Origin: Pseudobdellovibrionaceae bacterium
GTDB lineage: Bacteria; Bdellovibrionota; Bdellovibrionia; Bdellovibrionales; UBA1609
DNA length: 64,000 nt
Assembly: GCA_023898385.1 (NCBI GenBank)
Contig: CP060220.1
Coordinates: 496,001 to 560,000, forward strand
Direction: 5' to 3'
Shown: positions 25,467 to 34,387 of the stretch, piece after piece
Position numbering within the stretch: the first letter of the stretch is position 1
Layout of the letters: each line of letters begins with the position of its first letter
Notes under the pieces: model-generated
What the model saw: the letters and a program-made list of their open reading frames with translations, nothing else
Told to the model about the DNA's origin: nothing
Databases searched by the model: none
Position numbers and translations under genes: made by a program

Positions 25467-26141
25467 CTAGTTGCGAGCTTGCAGTTGTTGAACGCGATTT
25501 TGCAATTGTTGAGCTTTTTGTTCAAGCTCGTAGGTTCGGTATCCCAACTCTCGATTTCTTTTGTTAAGGACCCGACGCTGTTTATTCAAATCGCGAAGAG
25601 CTTTTTCGTGTTTTTTGATGATGCGAAGAGCATTTTTTTGTCGCTTCGTCAGGGCTGTTTTCACTCGCTCAGCAGTCTTAATATCTTTGCGAGCCTGATC
25701 GCGGTCGGCTTTCACCTTAACGGCTTTTTCTTCCACTTGGCGAACATTGGCTTCAAGGGCTTCCACTTGTTTAGCGATTTTGTCTCGCTTGCTCATTTCT
25801 ACTTCCGCTTGGGCCGCTACTTTTTTCTGAAAAGAACGTGATTTGTCATATCGCTTTTGCAAGTGGGCTGATTTTGTAACCAGTCGCGCTCGGTCTCGTC
25901 GAAGTCGTTCAATGTCTCGCTCTTTTTGACGAGCGTCTTTATTCAGGCGGTGTGTTTCTTGCTTTTCTAATTCAATGGCAGCACCTTCGCCGTATGACAT
26001 CATTTCTTCGACGTCTTCCTCTAAATCCAAGGTATCCATCTTGTCGCCCAAAGCGTCTGAATTGTTGGCATGGGCCGATGAGAGTGTCATTGAGCTAATG
26101 AGCACCATGGCGGCTAAATAGGACCAAAATATCTTAGACAT
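25467..26141 (-). CDS. Periplasmic coiled-coil protein
   Basis: A 224-residue protein: signal peptide (MSKIFWSYLAAMVLISSM, cleavage after AHA), a short acidic stretch (DTLDLEEDVEEM), then a nearly continuous, highly basic coiled coil to the C-terminus (KQERDIERLRRDRARL, VEEKAVKVKADRDQARKDI, ELEQKAQQLQNRVQQLQ). The start at 26141 follows AAGGAG with good spacing; the in-frame start at 26171 does not. The family is not recognised. It is probably a structural or spacer protein of the envelope, possibly linking peptidoglycan and membrane, but that is inference. Confidence 0.75.
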   Translation of the reverse strand: MSKIFWSYLAAMVLISSMTLSSAHANNSDALGDKMDTLDLEEDVEEMMSYGEGAAIELEKQETHRLNKDARQKERDIERLRRDRARLVTKSAHLQKRYDKSRSFQKKVAAQAEVEMSKRDKIAKQVEALEANVRQVEEKAVKVKADRDQARKDIKTAERVKTALTKRQKNALRIIKKHEKALRDLNKQRRVLNKRNRELGYRTYELEQKAQQLQNRVQQLQARN

Positions 26142-26309
26142 GAGAATTCTCCTTGTCATCTCACTGCCCACTAAAGGTTTGGGGCTTTAAGTGGGATTAG
26201 AGCAAGTTAGGGGCCGAAATCTAAGGCCATTTGGGGGCATTTCGTACAGTTAGAGGTGTTTTTATTTCTTAGGGGTGACAAAAATTGGCGGCCTTGGCAC
26301 CATATCGTC

Positions 26310-27272
26310 ATGAGGTGGAGTGTTCTTTTTCTATTGTTTTTGGCATCTTGTGCATCAAAGCCCAAGCCGAATTTGAATCCTGAGATGGGTCCAGCTGAAG
26401 GAGCCATTCCCATTGTAAAGTGGGCCGCTCGGGGGCACTTAGAAAAGGTCATCGGTCAGCATGAGGGCCAGAGTATTTCAGTGAATATTCAAAATTCCCA
26501 AGGCACCACAGCGTTGATGGTCGCCTGTTTCAATGGGCACAAGAATGTTGTGGAGTACCTTTTATCAAAAGGGGCTGATGTCTCACTAAAAGACCGTTGG
26601 GGGGCTACGGCTTTGCATTATGCGGTTCAAAAAAGTCGTGTGGAGGAAGTGGATCTATTGATTAAGGCGGGGGCGCCGCTAGAGTCAAAAAACGAGTTCG
26701 GTTTTACTCCGTTAATGATGGCCACTCGATTTGCTTCAGCTGAAACTGTGGAGCAGCTTATAAACAGAGGCTCGGCTCTTGATGCTGAAGCCGAAGACGG
26801 TTGGACCCCTGTGTTTTTTAGTATCCCGCGGGGCGAAATAGAAATTCTAAATATATACCTACAAAAAAAGGTGAACCTTGAAGTTACGGATGATTTTGGC
26901 GACACGCCCATGATCGTGGCCGCCCAGTATGGTCAGTTGGATATGGTTAAGGCGTTGAAAGCTCAAGGGGCTAAGATCGACGTTCAAAATTTTGAAGGGG
27001 AGAGCCCCTTTTATGTGGCGGTCAAAAATAATTTTCGGAAGTTGGCGCAATACCTTAATAAAATGGGGGCCAAGGTGAACCATCAACGTCTTGATGGGCG
27101 AACACCCCTGATGGAAGCGGTGTCTAATGGCAGCGAAAATATGGTGCAATGGTTACTAAAAGCAAAAGCCAAGGTGAATCTTCAAGACAAATCGGGTGCA
27201 ACGGCCGTTGATCTTGCCCGATCGCTTAATAATGAGAAGTTGCTGGGCTTGTTAAATGGTTCAGTTAAATAG
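26310..27272 (+). CDS. Ankyrin-repeat lipoprotein
   Basis: A 320-residue lipoprotein (MRWSVLFLLFLASCASK lipobox). From about residue 45 it consists of seven or eight ankyrin repeats of 33 residues with the usual G.TALH.A...G....V..LL..GA signature (for example TALMVACFNGHKNVVEYLL and TPLMEAVSNGSENMVQWLL). Ankyrin stacks bind other proteins, and a lipid-anchored one would act on the periplasmic or outer face of a membrane. GTG at 26256 also opens the frame, but 26310 puts the lipobox at the correct distance. No clear ribosome-binding site is seen. The gene is divergent from the coiled-coil gene at 25467. Confidence 0.85.
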   Translation: MRWSVLFLLFLASCASKPKPNLNPEMGPAEGAIPIVKWAARGHLEKVIGQHEGQSISVNIQNSQGTTALMVACFNGHKNVVEYLLSKGADVSLKDRWGATALHYAVQKSRVEEVDLLIKAGAPLESKNEFGFTPLMMATRFASAETVEQLINRGSALDAEAEDGWTPVFFSIPRGEIEILNIYLQKKVNLEVTDDFGDTPMIVAAQYGQLDMVKALKAQGAKIDVQNFEGESPFYVAVKNNFRKLAQYLNKMGAKVNHQRLDGRTPLMEAVSNGSENMVQWLLKAKAKVNLQDKSGATAVDLARSLNNEKLLGLLNGSVK

Positions 27273-27431
27273 GCGAGTTTAATAGGTGACTCTGTTAAAA
27301 AACGTTACGCCTGTTGTTTCAGGGTGTTGCAGAGAAGCCTGTGTGTTTGCATTTGCTTAGATTTGGCTTTGGCCCCGTTTATGCTCTTCTTTTCTTTAGA
27401 GTTTTGAATGCACCAAAAATCGGGGGCTGAG

Positions 27432-28184
27432 ATGTTGATAAGATGGGTGCTGATCCTAATCACCGAAGCTATGTTAACCGCGATGGTTCATGCCGGTGAG
27501 CATCCGCACACATTGATACTCGAATTTGGTGATTCTCATATAAGAGGGCATCATTTTTTGCCTTTGGCCGAGTTTCAACATTTCGCCCCCAACATGTTAC
27601 GAGAAAATTCTTCTCAGTTAGTCCGGGTACAGGTGATCGCCAAGTCCAAGTTCGCGAATTCTGATTCTGAGGTGAGGGTGAGCTTAGGACAGTGGGAGTC
27701 ACAGTGGAAGCCTGTACCCGGCGATTTGTTGTCGTTTAAAGAAAATAATGAAAAATCCTATCACCGAGTGGATTTCTTAGTGTTGTTAAATCCAACGTCT
27801 GAAAGCAAATCTCTACTTTCTGAGATGGAAGTTGAAGTGGCAGGAGAATTGAAGCTGAAGCGAGTGGTCATCGGGAGCGACTCAAGTAATATGGCCATGG
27901 ACGAAGGTCGTTATGCCGAGTCAATGGACGTCAACTGTGAAAGTGACCCGTTGGTGTTTAAAACCTGCGCGGTGGATTCGCCTTACCCCATTGTCGATGT
28001 GGTCCCCATCGCCTCAAAAGTCACAGAACATTGCCAGATTCCTGAGAGTTTTGGATTTATTGGTTCTCGCCTTTGGGTAGACAAGGGTTGCAGCGGGCTT
28101 TTCAAGATTTACACAATGCCCAAGGAGCACTTCGAGGGGCAGTCAATTACAAGAAATGTAGAAACTCAGGCATTTAGCTTTTAA
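27432..28184 (+). CDS. Secreted protein with DUF3011-like C-terminal domain
   Basis: A 250-residue product. The start at 27432 has GGGGGCTGAG upstream and yields a signal peptide (MLIRWVLILITEAMLTAMVHAG); ATG at 27408 is also in frame. Residues about 25-165 are beta-rich and unfamiliar (REN..QLVRVQVIAKSKF). The C-terminal part, with VNCESDP, TCAVDSPYPIV, HCQIPESFGF and LWVDKGCSGLFKI, resembles DUF3011, a small Cys-rich domain of secreted proteins. Its four cysteines probably form two disulfides. Function unknown. The stop overlaps by 4 bp the stop of the convergent gene at 28181. Confidence 0.7.
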   Translation: MLIRWVLILITEAMLTAMVHAGEHPHTLILEFGDSHIRGHHFLPLAEFQHFAPNMLRENSSQLVRVQVIAKSKFANSDSEVRVSLGQWESQWKPVPGDLLSFKENNEKSYHRVDFLVLLNPTSESKSLLSEMEVEVAGELKLKRVVIGSDSSNMAMDEGRYAESMDVNCESDPLVFKTCAVDSPYPIVDVVPIASKVTEHCQIPESFGFIGSRLWVDKGCSGLFKIYTMPKEHFEGQSITRNVETQAFSF

Positions 28185-28681
28185 GGGTTTGGATTCTTTA
28201 GTGACAAAGTGAGTTTGAATTGGGCAATGGGAGTGTGGGGAGAACTAGCTAAAGCCGCAAAGGCATTAAAAGTGGCGTGCACCCTTTCGCCGCTGTTGTT
28301 TGCTTGCAGAACTAAATCTCTGATTGCATCCCCTTCGTTACAAATAAATAAGACGTCTTCAGTGGCTCGCTTTAAAAATTCTGCGGTAAAATCCTTAAAC
28401 ACAAAGTGCAATGAAATCTTAAGACTTCGCATGTGAAACAGAGCCAGGGCGCCTACGGATAAATCGGCGCCGCAGGCCAAGGCTCCAAAGTACATGGAGC
28501 CAACATGATTTTTTGAGCGTTTGGTTAACGGAATTCGCACAGTCACTTTGCTGCCTTCAATGGACTCAATTTTTGGCCACAAAAAAGCGAGCATGGGAAT
28601 TTTGGCTAAGCCAAATCCGCGAAGAATCCAAGTGTATTGAAGTCGAGTGAGTGTATCTGCCACAAAAGAAATTATAGCCAC
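28181..28681 (-). CDS. Hotdog-fold protein, DUF4442/PaaI-like
   Basis: A 166-residue soluble protein. The order of elements fits a single hotdog domain: a helix-rich start (LTRLQYTWILRGFGLAKIPML), the strand TVRIPLTKRSKNHVGSMYFGAL and the long hotdog helix GADLSVGALALF, then strands ISLHFVFKDFTAEFLK and VHATFNAFAAL. The N-terminal W..NP-like region and NHVGSMYFG are typical of DUF4442, a branch related to acyl-CoA thioesterases. The usual catalytic acidic residue is not obvious, so activity is uncertain. It lies divergently from nrdJ, 69 bp away. Confidence 0.75.
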   Translation of the reverse strand: MAIISFVADTLTRLQYTWILRGFGLAKIPMLAFLWPKIESIEGSKVTVRIPLTKRSKNHVGSMYFGALACGADLSVGALALFHMRSLKISLHFVFKDFTAEFLKRATEDVLFICNEGDAIRDLVLQANNSGERVHATFNAFAALASSPHTPIAQFKLTLSLKNPNP

Positions 28682-28750
28682 ATGGGGAGAACTTCAGCAA
28701 CTTTTGTTTTTTAGGTAGAAATCAAAGAGAGACATTGTTAGAAATTAAAT

Positions 28751-30541
28751 ATGAAGAAAAACAATTCGCCAGAATCTCCCTTTAAGATCAGTCTGTCCCA
28801 ACACATTTGGCAACAAAAGTACCGTTGGGTGGAGTCGGGTGAAGTGCGCGATCAAACCATCGAAGATACCTGGCAGCGAGTGGCCAGGGCGCTGGCCGCC
28901 AACGAAGTGAACAAAGTCAATTGGCAAGATGCATTTTTAAAGGCGCTTCAGAGTTTTTCTTTTCTGCCAGGGGGCCGCATTCTGGCCAATGCCGGCACCA
29001 CTCACAGAGCCACATTGTTAAATTGTTTTGTTATGGGAACCCTAGGGGACTCTATGGAAGGGATCTTTGAGGGGCTCAAAGAAGGGGCTCTCACCATGCA
29101 GCAAGGTGGTGGTGTGGGTTATGATTTTTCACCGCTTCGACCAAAGGGCTTTTTAGCGCATGCGACCGGTCGAGTGGCCTCGGGGCCTGTTTCATTTATG
29201 AGAATATGGAACACCATGTGCGCCACAATTCTGACAGTGGGGGCCCGGCGCGGAGCGATGATGGCCACACTTAGGTGTGATCATCCGGATATCGAAGATT
29301 TTATTACCGCAAAAAGTTTTTCTGGGGAGCTGAAACATTTCAACCTCTCGGTATTGGTCACCGATGCATTTATGCAAGCCGTAGAAAAAGACGAAATGTG
29401 GCTTTTGGTGTTTCCTGTGGAGAAGGGAGACGACGCTGCCGGGGAGTATGTGGAACGCCGGTGGTCGGGTCAGAGTGAGGTGACCAGGTGCCGTGTTTGT
29501 AGAAAAATTCGGGCTCGGGATTTGTGGAAAAAAATATTAAAGCAGACTTACGAGTATTCAGAGCCGGGTGTTTTATTCATCGATCGTATCAATCAGCAAA
29601 ACAACTTGTGGTACGACGAGCAAATCACGGCCACCAATCCTTGTGGTGAAATACCGCTTCCGCCTTATGGTGCTTGTAATTTGGGTTCAGTGAATCTGAC
29701 GCAGTTTATTCTAGACCCCTTTCGGTCATCGGCGGCCTTTGATTTTGCCAAACTCCAATCGATGATTGGCGTGTATGTTCGCATGCTGGATAATGTGTTA
29801 GATATTTCTCACTATCCGTTGGGTCAGCAAAGAGCGCAAGTTCTAAAGGCTCGGCGAATTGGGCTCGGACTGACGGGTTTAGGCGATGCCTTGACCATGT
29901 TGAACCTTAATTATGGTGACGATAAGGCTTGTGAGTGGGCGTCCTCAGTTATGAAGATGATCTGCCATGAGGCCTATCGGGCTTCGATTCAGTTGGCTCA
30001 AGAAAAAGGGAGTTTCCCGCAGTTTGACCGCGCCAAGTTTTTAGAGGGGGCTTTTGTTCAAACTCTGCCTTTGGATATTCAGCAAGGAATATTTGATTTT
30101 GGATTGCGAAACAGTCACCTCACGGCCATTGCTCCAACGGGAACGATCAGTTTATTGGCAAATAATGTATCCAGTGGCATTGAACCAATTTTTGCTACAG
30201 AATATTCAAGAAAAATTTTGCAACAAAATGACCGCTTTAAAGATTATGTGGTGCGCGATTTCGCCAGGCAAATTTGGGAAGAGGTATATCCAGGTGCCCC
30301 GATGCCTCAGCATATGGTCACGGCTTATGATTTGTCTCCAAAAGTCCATTTGAAAATGCAGGCCGCCCTTCAGCCTTATGTGGATAATTCCATTTCTAAA
30401 ACGATCAATGTGCCAAAGGCTTTGAGCTTCGACGACTTTGCCATGGTCTATGATTGGGCGTTCAAGTTGAACTTAAAAGGTTGCACCACTTACAGAGAAA
30501 GTGATGTGCGTGGCTCCGTCTTATCAAGTGGGCCATCATAG
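28751..30541 (+). CDS. nrdJ: Adenosylcobalamin-dependent (class II) ribonucleotide reductase
   Basis: A 596-residue enzyme that makes deoxyribonucleotides using coenzyme B12. Marks: GGRILANAGT, TLLNCFVMG (redox Cys at about residue 91), MQQGGGVGYDFSPLRP, the ATNPCGEIPLPPYGACNLGS loop (active-site Cys of NPCGE at about residue 297) and the APTGTISLLANNVSSGIEP nucleotide-binding segment. The C-terminus ends soon after LKGCTTYRESD, without the long tail with a CxxC pair seen in many NrdJ proteins. It therefore belongs to the shorter class II type, or re-reduction relies on another protein. It heads an operon with thpR (15 bp) and the Na/Pi transporter. No cobalamin riboswitch fits in the 69-bp leader. 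Confidence 0.9.
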   Translation: MKKNNSPESPFKISLSQHIWQQKYRWVESGEVRDQTIEDTWQRVARALAANEVNKVNWQDAFLKALQSFSFLPGGRILANAGTTHRATLLNCFVMGTLGDSMEGIFEGLKEGALTMQQGGGVGYDFSPLRPKGFLAHATGRVASGPVSFMRIWNTMCATILTVGARRGAMMATLRCDHPDIEDFITAKSFSGELKHFNLSVLVTDAFMQAVEKDEMWLLVFPVEKGDDAAGEYVERRWSGQSEVTRCRVCRKIRARDLWKKILKQTYEYSEPGVLFIDRINQQNNLWYDEQITATNPCGEIPLPPYGACNLGSVNLTQFILDPFRSSAAFDFAKLQSMIGVYVRMLDNVLDISHYPLGQQRAQVLKARRIGLGLTGLGDALTMLNLNYGDDKACEWASSVMKMICHEAYRASIQLAQEKGSFPQFDRAKFLEGAFVQTLPLDIQQGIFDFGLRNSHLTAIAPTGTISLLANNVSSGIEPIFATEYSRKILQQNDRFKDYVVRDFARQIWEEVYPGAPMPQHMVTAYDLSPKVHLKMQAALQPYVDNSISKTINVPKALSFDDFAMVYDWAFKLNLKGCTTYRESDVRGSVLSSGPS

Positions 30542-30556
30542 AGAAATGAGGAAGTG

Positions 30557-31150
30557 ATGCAGCAAAAACGTTTGTTCTTCGGTATTCCGATGGGAAGTGA
30601 TTTGGGGCTGGCCTTTCAGGACACCATGAAAAAGCTTAAGGCCAATGCAGATAAGAAAAATATTGAAGTTCAATGGGTACCTGAAGAAAATTTACATATC
30701 ACTTTAAGGTTTTTGGGAGAAACGCCCGTAGATAGAATTTCAGACCTTGTGGGTTTAGTTGAGCCGATCTTAAGCGATACGGCAGGCTTTTCACTAAAGG
30801 TGCAGGGCCTCGGTGCTTTTCCGGATGACAATCATGCCCGCGTGCTGTGGGCGGGCGTCCAAAATAAATTGGCTCTTCGCCATTTACAATCGGCCATGGA
30901 TGAGGCGGTTTTAGAGTGGGGCGGAGAAGAAGACGCACGAGAGTTTCACCCACACCTCACCGTGGGACGTATCCGAAAAACAAGAAGTGTCAGAGATTTG
31001 TTCTCGCCCTTTGTGCGAAAAAAATTTGGTGCGCTTTCGGCCAAAGAAGTCTGGCTTTTTGAGAGTGTTCAGCGTAGAGATTTTGCCCCAGAATACCGTC
31101 CTGTTCACAAATTTTTGTTAAAACCTATTGAAGTCGAGGATGAAATTTAA
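30557..31150 (+). CDS. thpR: RNA 2',3'-cyclic phosphodiesterase (2H phosphoesterase)
   Basis: A 197-residue cytoplasmic enzyme with the two HxT motifs of the 2H family: LHITLRFLGE (about residue 50) and FHPHLTVGRI (about 137). The family opens 2',3'-cyclic phosphates on RNA ends and was first described as a 2'-5' RNA ligase. Start ATG 30557 (GTG 30554 is in frame just before) behind GAGGAAG. The stop TAA overlaps the start of the next gene by one base, showing translational coupling with the transporter. Confidence 0.88.
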   Translation: MQQKRLFFGIPMGSDLGLAFQDTMKKLKANADKKNIEVQWVPEENLHITLRFLGETPVDRISDLVGLVEPILSDTAGFSLKVQGLGAFPDDNHARVLWAGVQNKLALRHLQSAMDEAVLEWGGEEDAREFHPHLTVGRIRKTRSVRDLFSPFVRKKFGALSAKEVWLFESVQRRDFAPEYRPVHKFLLKPIEVEDEI

Positions 31151-32829
31151 TGGCATCCATTGATGTGTGGCAGTTTTTAGCTGGCCTCGGACTATTTCTT
31201 TTTGGTCTTATTCAGCTTGAAAGTTCGTTAAAGCTAATCGCCGGGCGATCCTTTAAAAAATTTTTGCGAAAGCAAACAGGCAACATGTTAAAGGCCATTC
31301 TCGGCGGAACGGTAGCCACCGCCATTCTGCAAAGCAGCAGTGTTGTGATGCTGATGGTGCTGGCATTTGTCGGCGCCGGCGTGCTGGATTTGCGCCATGC
31401 CTTGGGTGTGATACTTGGCTCAAATTTGGGCACAACTTTTACGGGTTGGATTGTGGCCGCTGTAGGTTTTAAAGTGGAGGTAGCTAGAGTCTCATTGCCT
31501 CTACTTACGTTGGGGACACTGGGCGCCATTTTGTTTGCGAGGCTTAAGATTTTGCGGCAGGTGTTTTTGCTGCTGGCGGGTCTTGGGTTTTTATTTTTTG
31601 GCCTCGACTTTATGAAAGCCGGGATGGTGGACTTGGCAAAAGTGGTGGATGTGTCCGAGTTCGCTGCGGCACCCGCTGTAGTTTTTCTCGTTCTCGGTTT
31701 TGTGCTGACGGCCTTCATACAATCAAGCTCCGCCATGATGGTGATCACCCTGAGTGCGATCGACGCCGGAGTCATCCCACTGCAGGCCGCGGCGGCCATT
31801 GTGATTGGTGCCGATTTAGGAACAACAACCACTGCGATGTTGGGGTCATTGGGCGGTATACCAGAGAAAAAACGAGTGGCATTGGCCCACTTTCTTTTTA
31901 ATCTCATCACAGATTTAACCGCTTTTGCGGTTCTAGTTCCGCTGTTGCAAGGGCTCACCTCTATTGTAGGGGTATCTGATCCTCTTTTTACGCTGGTGGC
32001 TTTTCACAGTGCCTTTAACTTTTTGGGCATTTTATTGTTTATTCCGTTTCTTGGGGGATTTTCTCGGTTTTTGCAGAATCGATTCAAGGACGAGAGCGAC
32101 AGCGTGGGGGTGTATTTATCAAAGGTACCTGTTACGGTTCCTGAGGCGGCGCTTGAGGCGTTGTATAACGAAGGCCGGCATTTGATGGGTCAGGTGGTGT
32201 CTATTAACAGCCATGTTTTTAAGTTGACCACTTCGTATTCCACCTGGCCAAGTCTGCCCTCAGAAGGCGGTCCCACCGATTTAATATCTAGTTATAGCTT
32301 TACACGAGAGTACGAGTTACTAAAGCGCCTTGAGGGCGAGATCCTTTCTTATGTGACGCACCTTCAGGGTGAACCTCTGCAACCCGACGAGTCCGAGAAA
32401 TTGGCTCGGTCGTTGTCTGTTGTTAGAAACAGTGTGCAAGCTGTAAAATGTGTCAAGGACATTCGTCACGACCTCGAAGAGTTCGAAAGTGCCATAGATG
32501 ACGACGTGGAGTCTCAGTATCAAAGTTTTCGGTTTCAAATCAAAGAATTCTACGAAGCTTTAGACGCAATTTTTCAAGTGAAAGAAGCGTCGGTAGTATT
32601 TGAAGAGTTGGCGCAATTGTTAAAACTAAGTCGCGAACAATACGACCAGGTCATGCGATCCGTTCATAAATTCAATGGGCAAGCGAGGCTTGGAGAAGGC
32701 ATGGTGTCTGAGGTTCTCAACGTCAATCGTGAGCTCTATTTATCTAAGAAAGCCACAATCTTAGCTAGCAAGGACCTGTTGTTGTCAGTAACGGCAGCAA
32801 GAGATTTTGATAGTTTGCCTCATGCCTAG
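31150..32829 (+). CDS. Na+/Pi cotransporter family protein with PhoU-like C-terminus
   Basis: A 559-residue inner-membrane protein. Residues 1-310 hold the two inverted halves of the PNaS/NptA fold, each with a QSSS substrate-binding motif: LQSSSVVMLMVLAFVG (about residue 60) and IQSSSAMMVITLSAID (about 195). GSNLGTTFTGW and GADLGTTTTAML mark the repeat hairpins. Residues about 335-559 are long helices of the PhoU-like type. It is expected to move phosphate with sodium, or to act as a phosphate-linked regulator. It is the third gene of the nrdJ-thpR operon, overlapping thpR by one base. Confidence 0.88.
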   Translation: MASIDVWQFLAGLGLFLFGLIQLESSLKLIAGRSFKKFLRKQTGNMLKAILGGTVATAILQSSSVVMLMVLAFVGAGVLDLRHALGVILGSNLGTTFTGWIVAAVGFKVEVARVSLPLLTLGTLGAILFARLKILRQVFLLLAGLGFLFFGLDFMKAGMVDLAKVVDVSEFAAAPAVVFLVLGFVLTAFIQSSSAMMVITLSAIDAGVIPLQAAAAIVIGADLGTTTTAMLGSLGGIPEKKRVALAHFLFNLITDLTAFAVLVPLLQGLTSIVGVSDPLFTLVAFHSAFNFLGILLFIPFLGGFSRFLQNRFKDESDSVGVYLSKVPVTVPEAALEALYNEGRHLMGQVVSINSHVFKLTTSYSTWPSLPSEGGPTDLISSYSFTREYELLKRLEGEILSYVTHLQGEPLQPDESEKLARSLSVVRNSVQAVKCVKDIRHDLEEFESAIDDDVESQYQSFRFQIKEFYEALDAIFQVKEASVVFEELAQLLKLSREQYDQVMRSVHKFNGQARLGEGMVSEVLNVNRELYLSKKATILASKDLLLSVTAARDFDSLPHA

Positions 32830-33102
32830 TAGGTTTAAGTGTTGCGGCAATGTGGGGCCGAAAGGCTGCAAACTAAAACAAAATGGCCATATGTTTTACA
32901 GGACTTTGGTCGACCTTCGTTTTGATGAAAAAATCATTTTTTCGTCTATCTTTTAGTGCCCCATCTCGGGATGGGAATTTCTGAAAAATTGTACCCAAAT
33001 CAGGGATCGCTTAAGCTTAAAAGTGACGTGTAGAAGTGATCTGTAAATCTGATTAATGAATAGAAACTTTAAATAATAAAAATTGCAATAGGTAGGTTTC
33101 TT

Positions 33103-34248
33103 ATGAAAAGCAAGGCGTTTTCTTTGTGGACAATTGGGGTTTTGGGACTAATGGTGGCAGGCTGTTCAGACACCCATCTCATTGGGGCGACCAATGTTTC
33201 AAAACAAGACCTGGGTACATCGGCTCACGATGTGAATATTTATAAACTCAATAACCTGGTCTGTGACCCTATGGGAAACTCGGGCAGTTTGGGTTTGGGG
33301 TATGGTCTCAAGGCTGAGCTGTTTTACACAAACGGCACCAACTACGATGCAGTTCAAGACTACATGGATCACGGCACCAAGGCTGAATTTGACCTTTTTT
33401 ATAGTGCACTAAATGTACCTACTCGGGCTTTTAGCTTAGGGTTTCCTACCGAAACCGGAGTTATGGTGAAAGACGACCAGGGTAATGACCTAGTCGAGTA
33501 TTTTGGGCTGCGTTTTAATACTCACTTTCAGTTAGGCGAGGCTGACGAGCCCGGTGTGTATGAATTTGCAGTATTGTCTGATGATGGCACCATCATTCGC
33601 GTGCGTGATGGGGAAGGGACGGCCAGAGAGCTTGTGGCCAATGATGGAGATCATCCCACCCGCATGGGTTGTTCCACAAGCACTTTATATGTGGATCATA
33701 ACTCATTGATTCCTATGGAAATTGATTACTATCAAGGGCCAAGATACCACATTTCTTTAGTGCCGCTTTGGCGAAAAGTAGATGAACAGCGGCAGGCCGA
33801 GCCCCTTTGTGGTCGCCAGGGCAATTCGCTGTTTTTTGATTCCACAAACAATTCAAAGCCCCAACAAGCTTATTTGGATTTGATGAACCGCGGATGGAAG
33901 GTGTGGGAGCCTGAGAATTTTCGTCTTCCTGCGGGAGCGGGGTTTAACCCTTGCGTAGAGGGCGAAATGCCTTTGATCACTGAATTTACCGTGATTGACA
34001 GTCTTGATGGTGAAATCACTGTATCCTGGACCACAGACATCCCTTCAACAGCTCAAGTTCGAATTGTGGATTTGGGCACGGGGCAGGAGACCGTCACAGA
34101 TAGCGACAATGTTTTAAGAACCAGTCATTCCCAGGTGATCAGGGGGCTTGTGCCAGGCAACGAATATAGCTTGCAGGGCATTTCTATATCTGATTCTTAT
34201 GGAAAAGCTCGAAGTGAAGAAGTCTTTCTCGTTCCTCTGTACAATTAA
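33103..34248 (+). CDS. Lipoprotein with PA14-like and fibronectin III domains
   Basis: A 381-residue lipoprotein (lipobox MVAGC at about residue 21). Residues about 60-240 resemble a PA14 domain: the strand GLKAELFYT, then GVYEFAVLSDDGTIIRVRDG, VANDGDH, and PMEIDYYQGPRYHISLVPLW, the usual 'mechanically exposed, carbohydrate-binding' beta-barrel layout. Residues about 290-381 form a fibronectin III domain (ITEFTVIDSLDGEITVSWTT ... VPGNEYSLQGISI). It is probably a surface-exposed binding lipoprotein. The 273 bp upstream hold an A/T-rich inverted stretch near 32925 but no gene. Confidence 0.78.
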   Translation: MKSKAFSLWTIGVLGLMVAGCSDTHLIGATNVSKQDLGTSAHDVNIYKLNNLVCDPMGNSGSLGLGYGLKAELFYTNGTNYDAVQDYMDHGTKAEFDLFYSALNVPTRAFSLGFPTETGVMVKDDQGNDLVEYFGLRFNTHFQLGEADEPGVYEFAVLSDDGTIIRVRDGEGTARELVANDGDHPTRMGCSTSTLYVDHNSLIPMEIDYYQGPRYHISLVPLWRKVDEQRQAEPLCGRQGNSLFFDSTNNSKPQQAYLDLMNRGWKVWEPENFRLPAGAGFNPCVEGEMPLITEFTVIDSLDGEITVSWTTDIPSTAQVRIVDLGTGQETVTDSDNVLRTSHSQVIRGLVPGNEYSLQGISISDSYGKARSEEVFLVPLYN

Positions 34249-34257
34249 AAATGAGAG

Positions 34258-34282
34258 GGCCGTCACTAGCGAAGTGACGGCC
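34258..34282 (+). terminator. Hairpin after the PA14 lipoprotein gene
   Basis: A perfect 9-bp stem, ggccgtcac/gtgacggcc, with a 7-nt loop starts 9 bp after the stop codon. There is no long T-run, so it may only stabilise the 3' end or terminate weakly. Confidence 0.5.
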
Positions 34283-34387
34283 TTGATGAAGGGATCGGGT
34301 TAAAGAAAGTTTATCGGCTTTTATTGACCGGGCCATGACCGTTAAATATGATTGGGCTTATTAATGTCTGAAAGGTTTTAGGCGGTC

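Noticed and set aside
28682..28750. Cobalamin riboswitch before nrdJ
   Set aside because: Only 69 bp separate nrdJ from the divergent gene, too little for a B12 riboswitch, and no B12-box sequence is seen.
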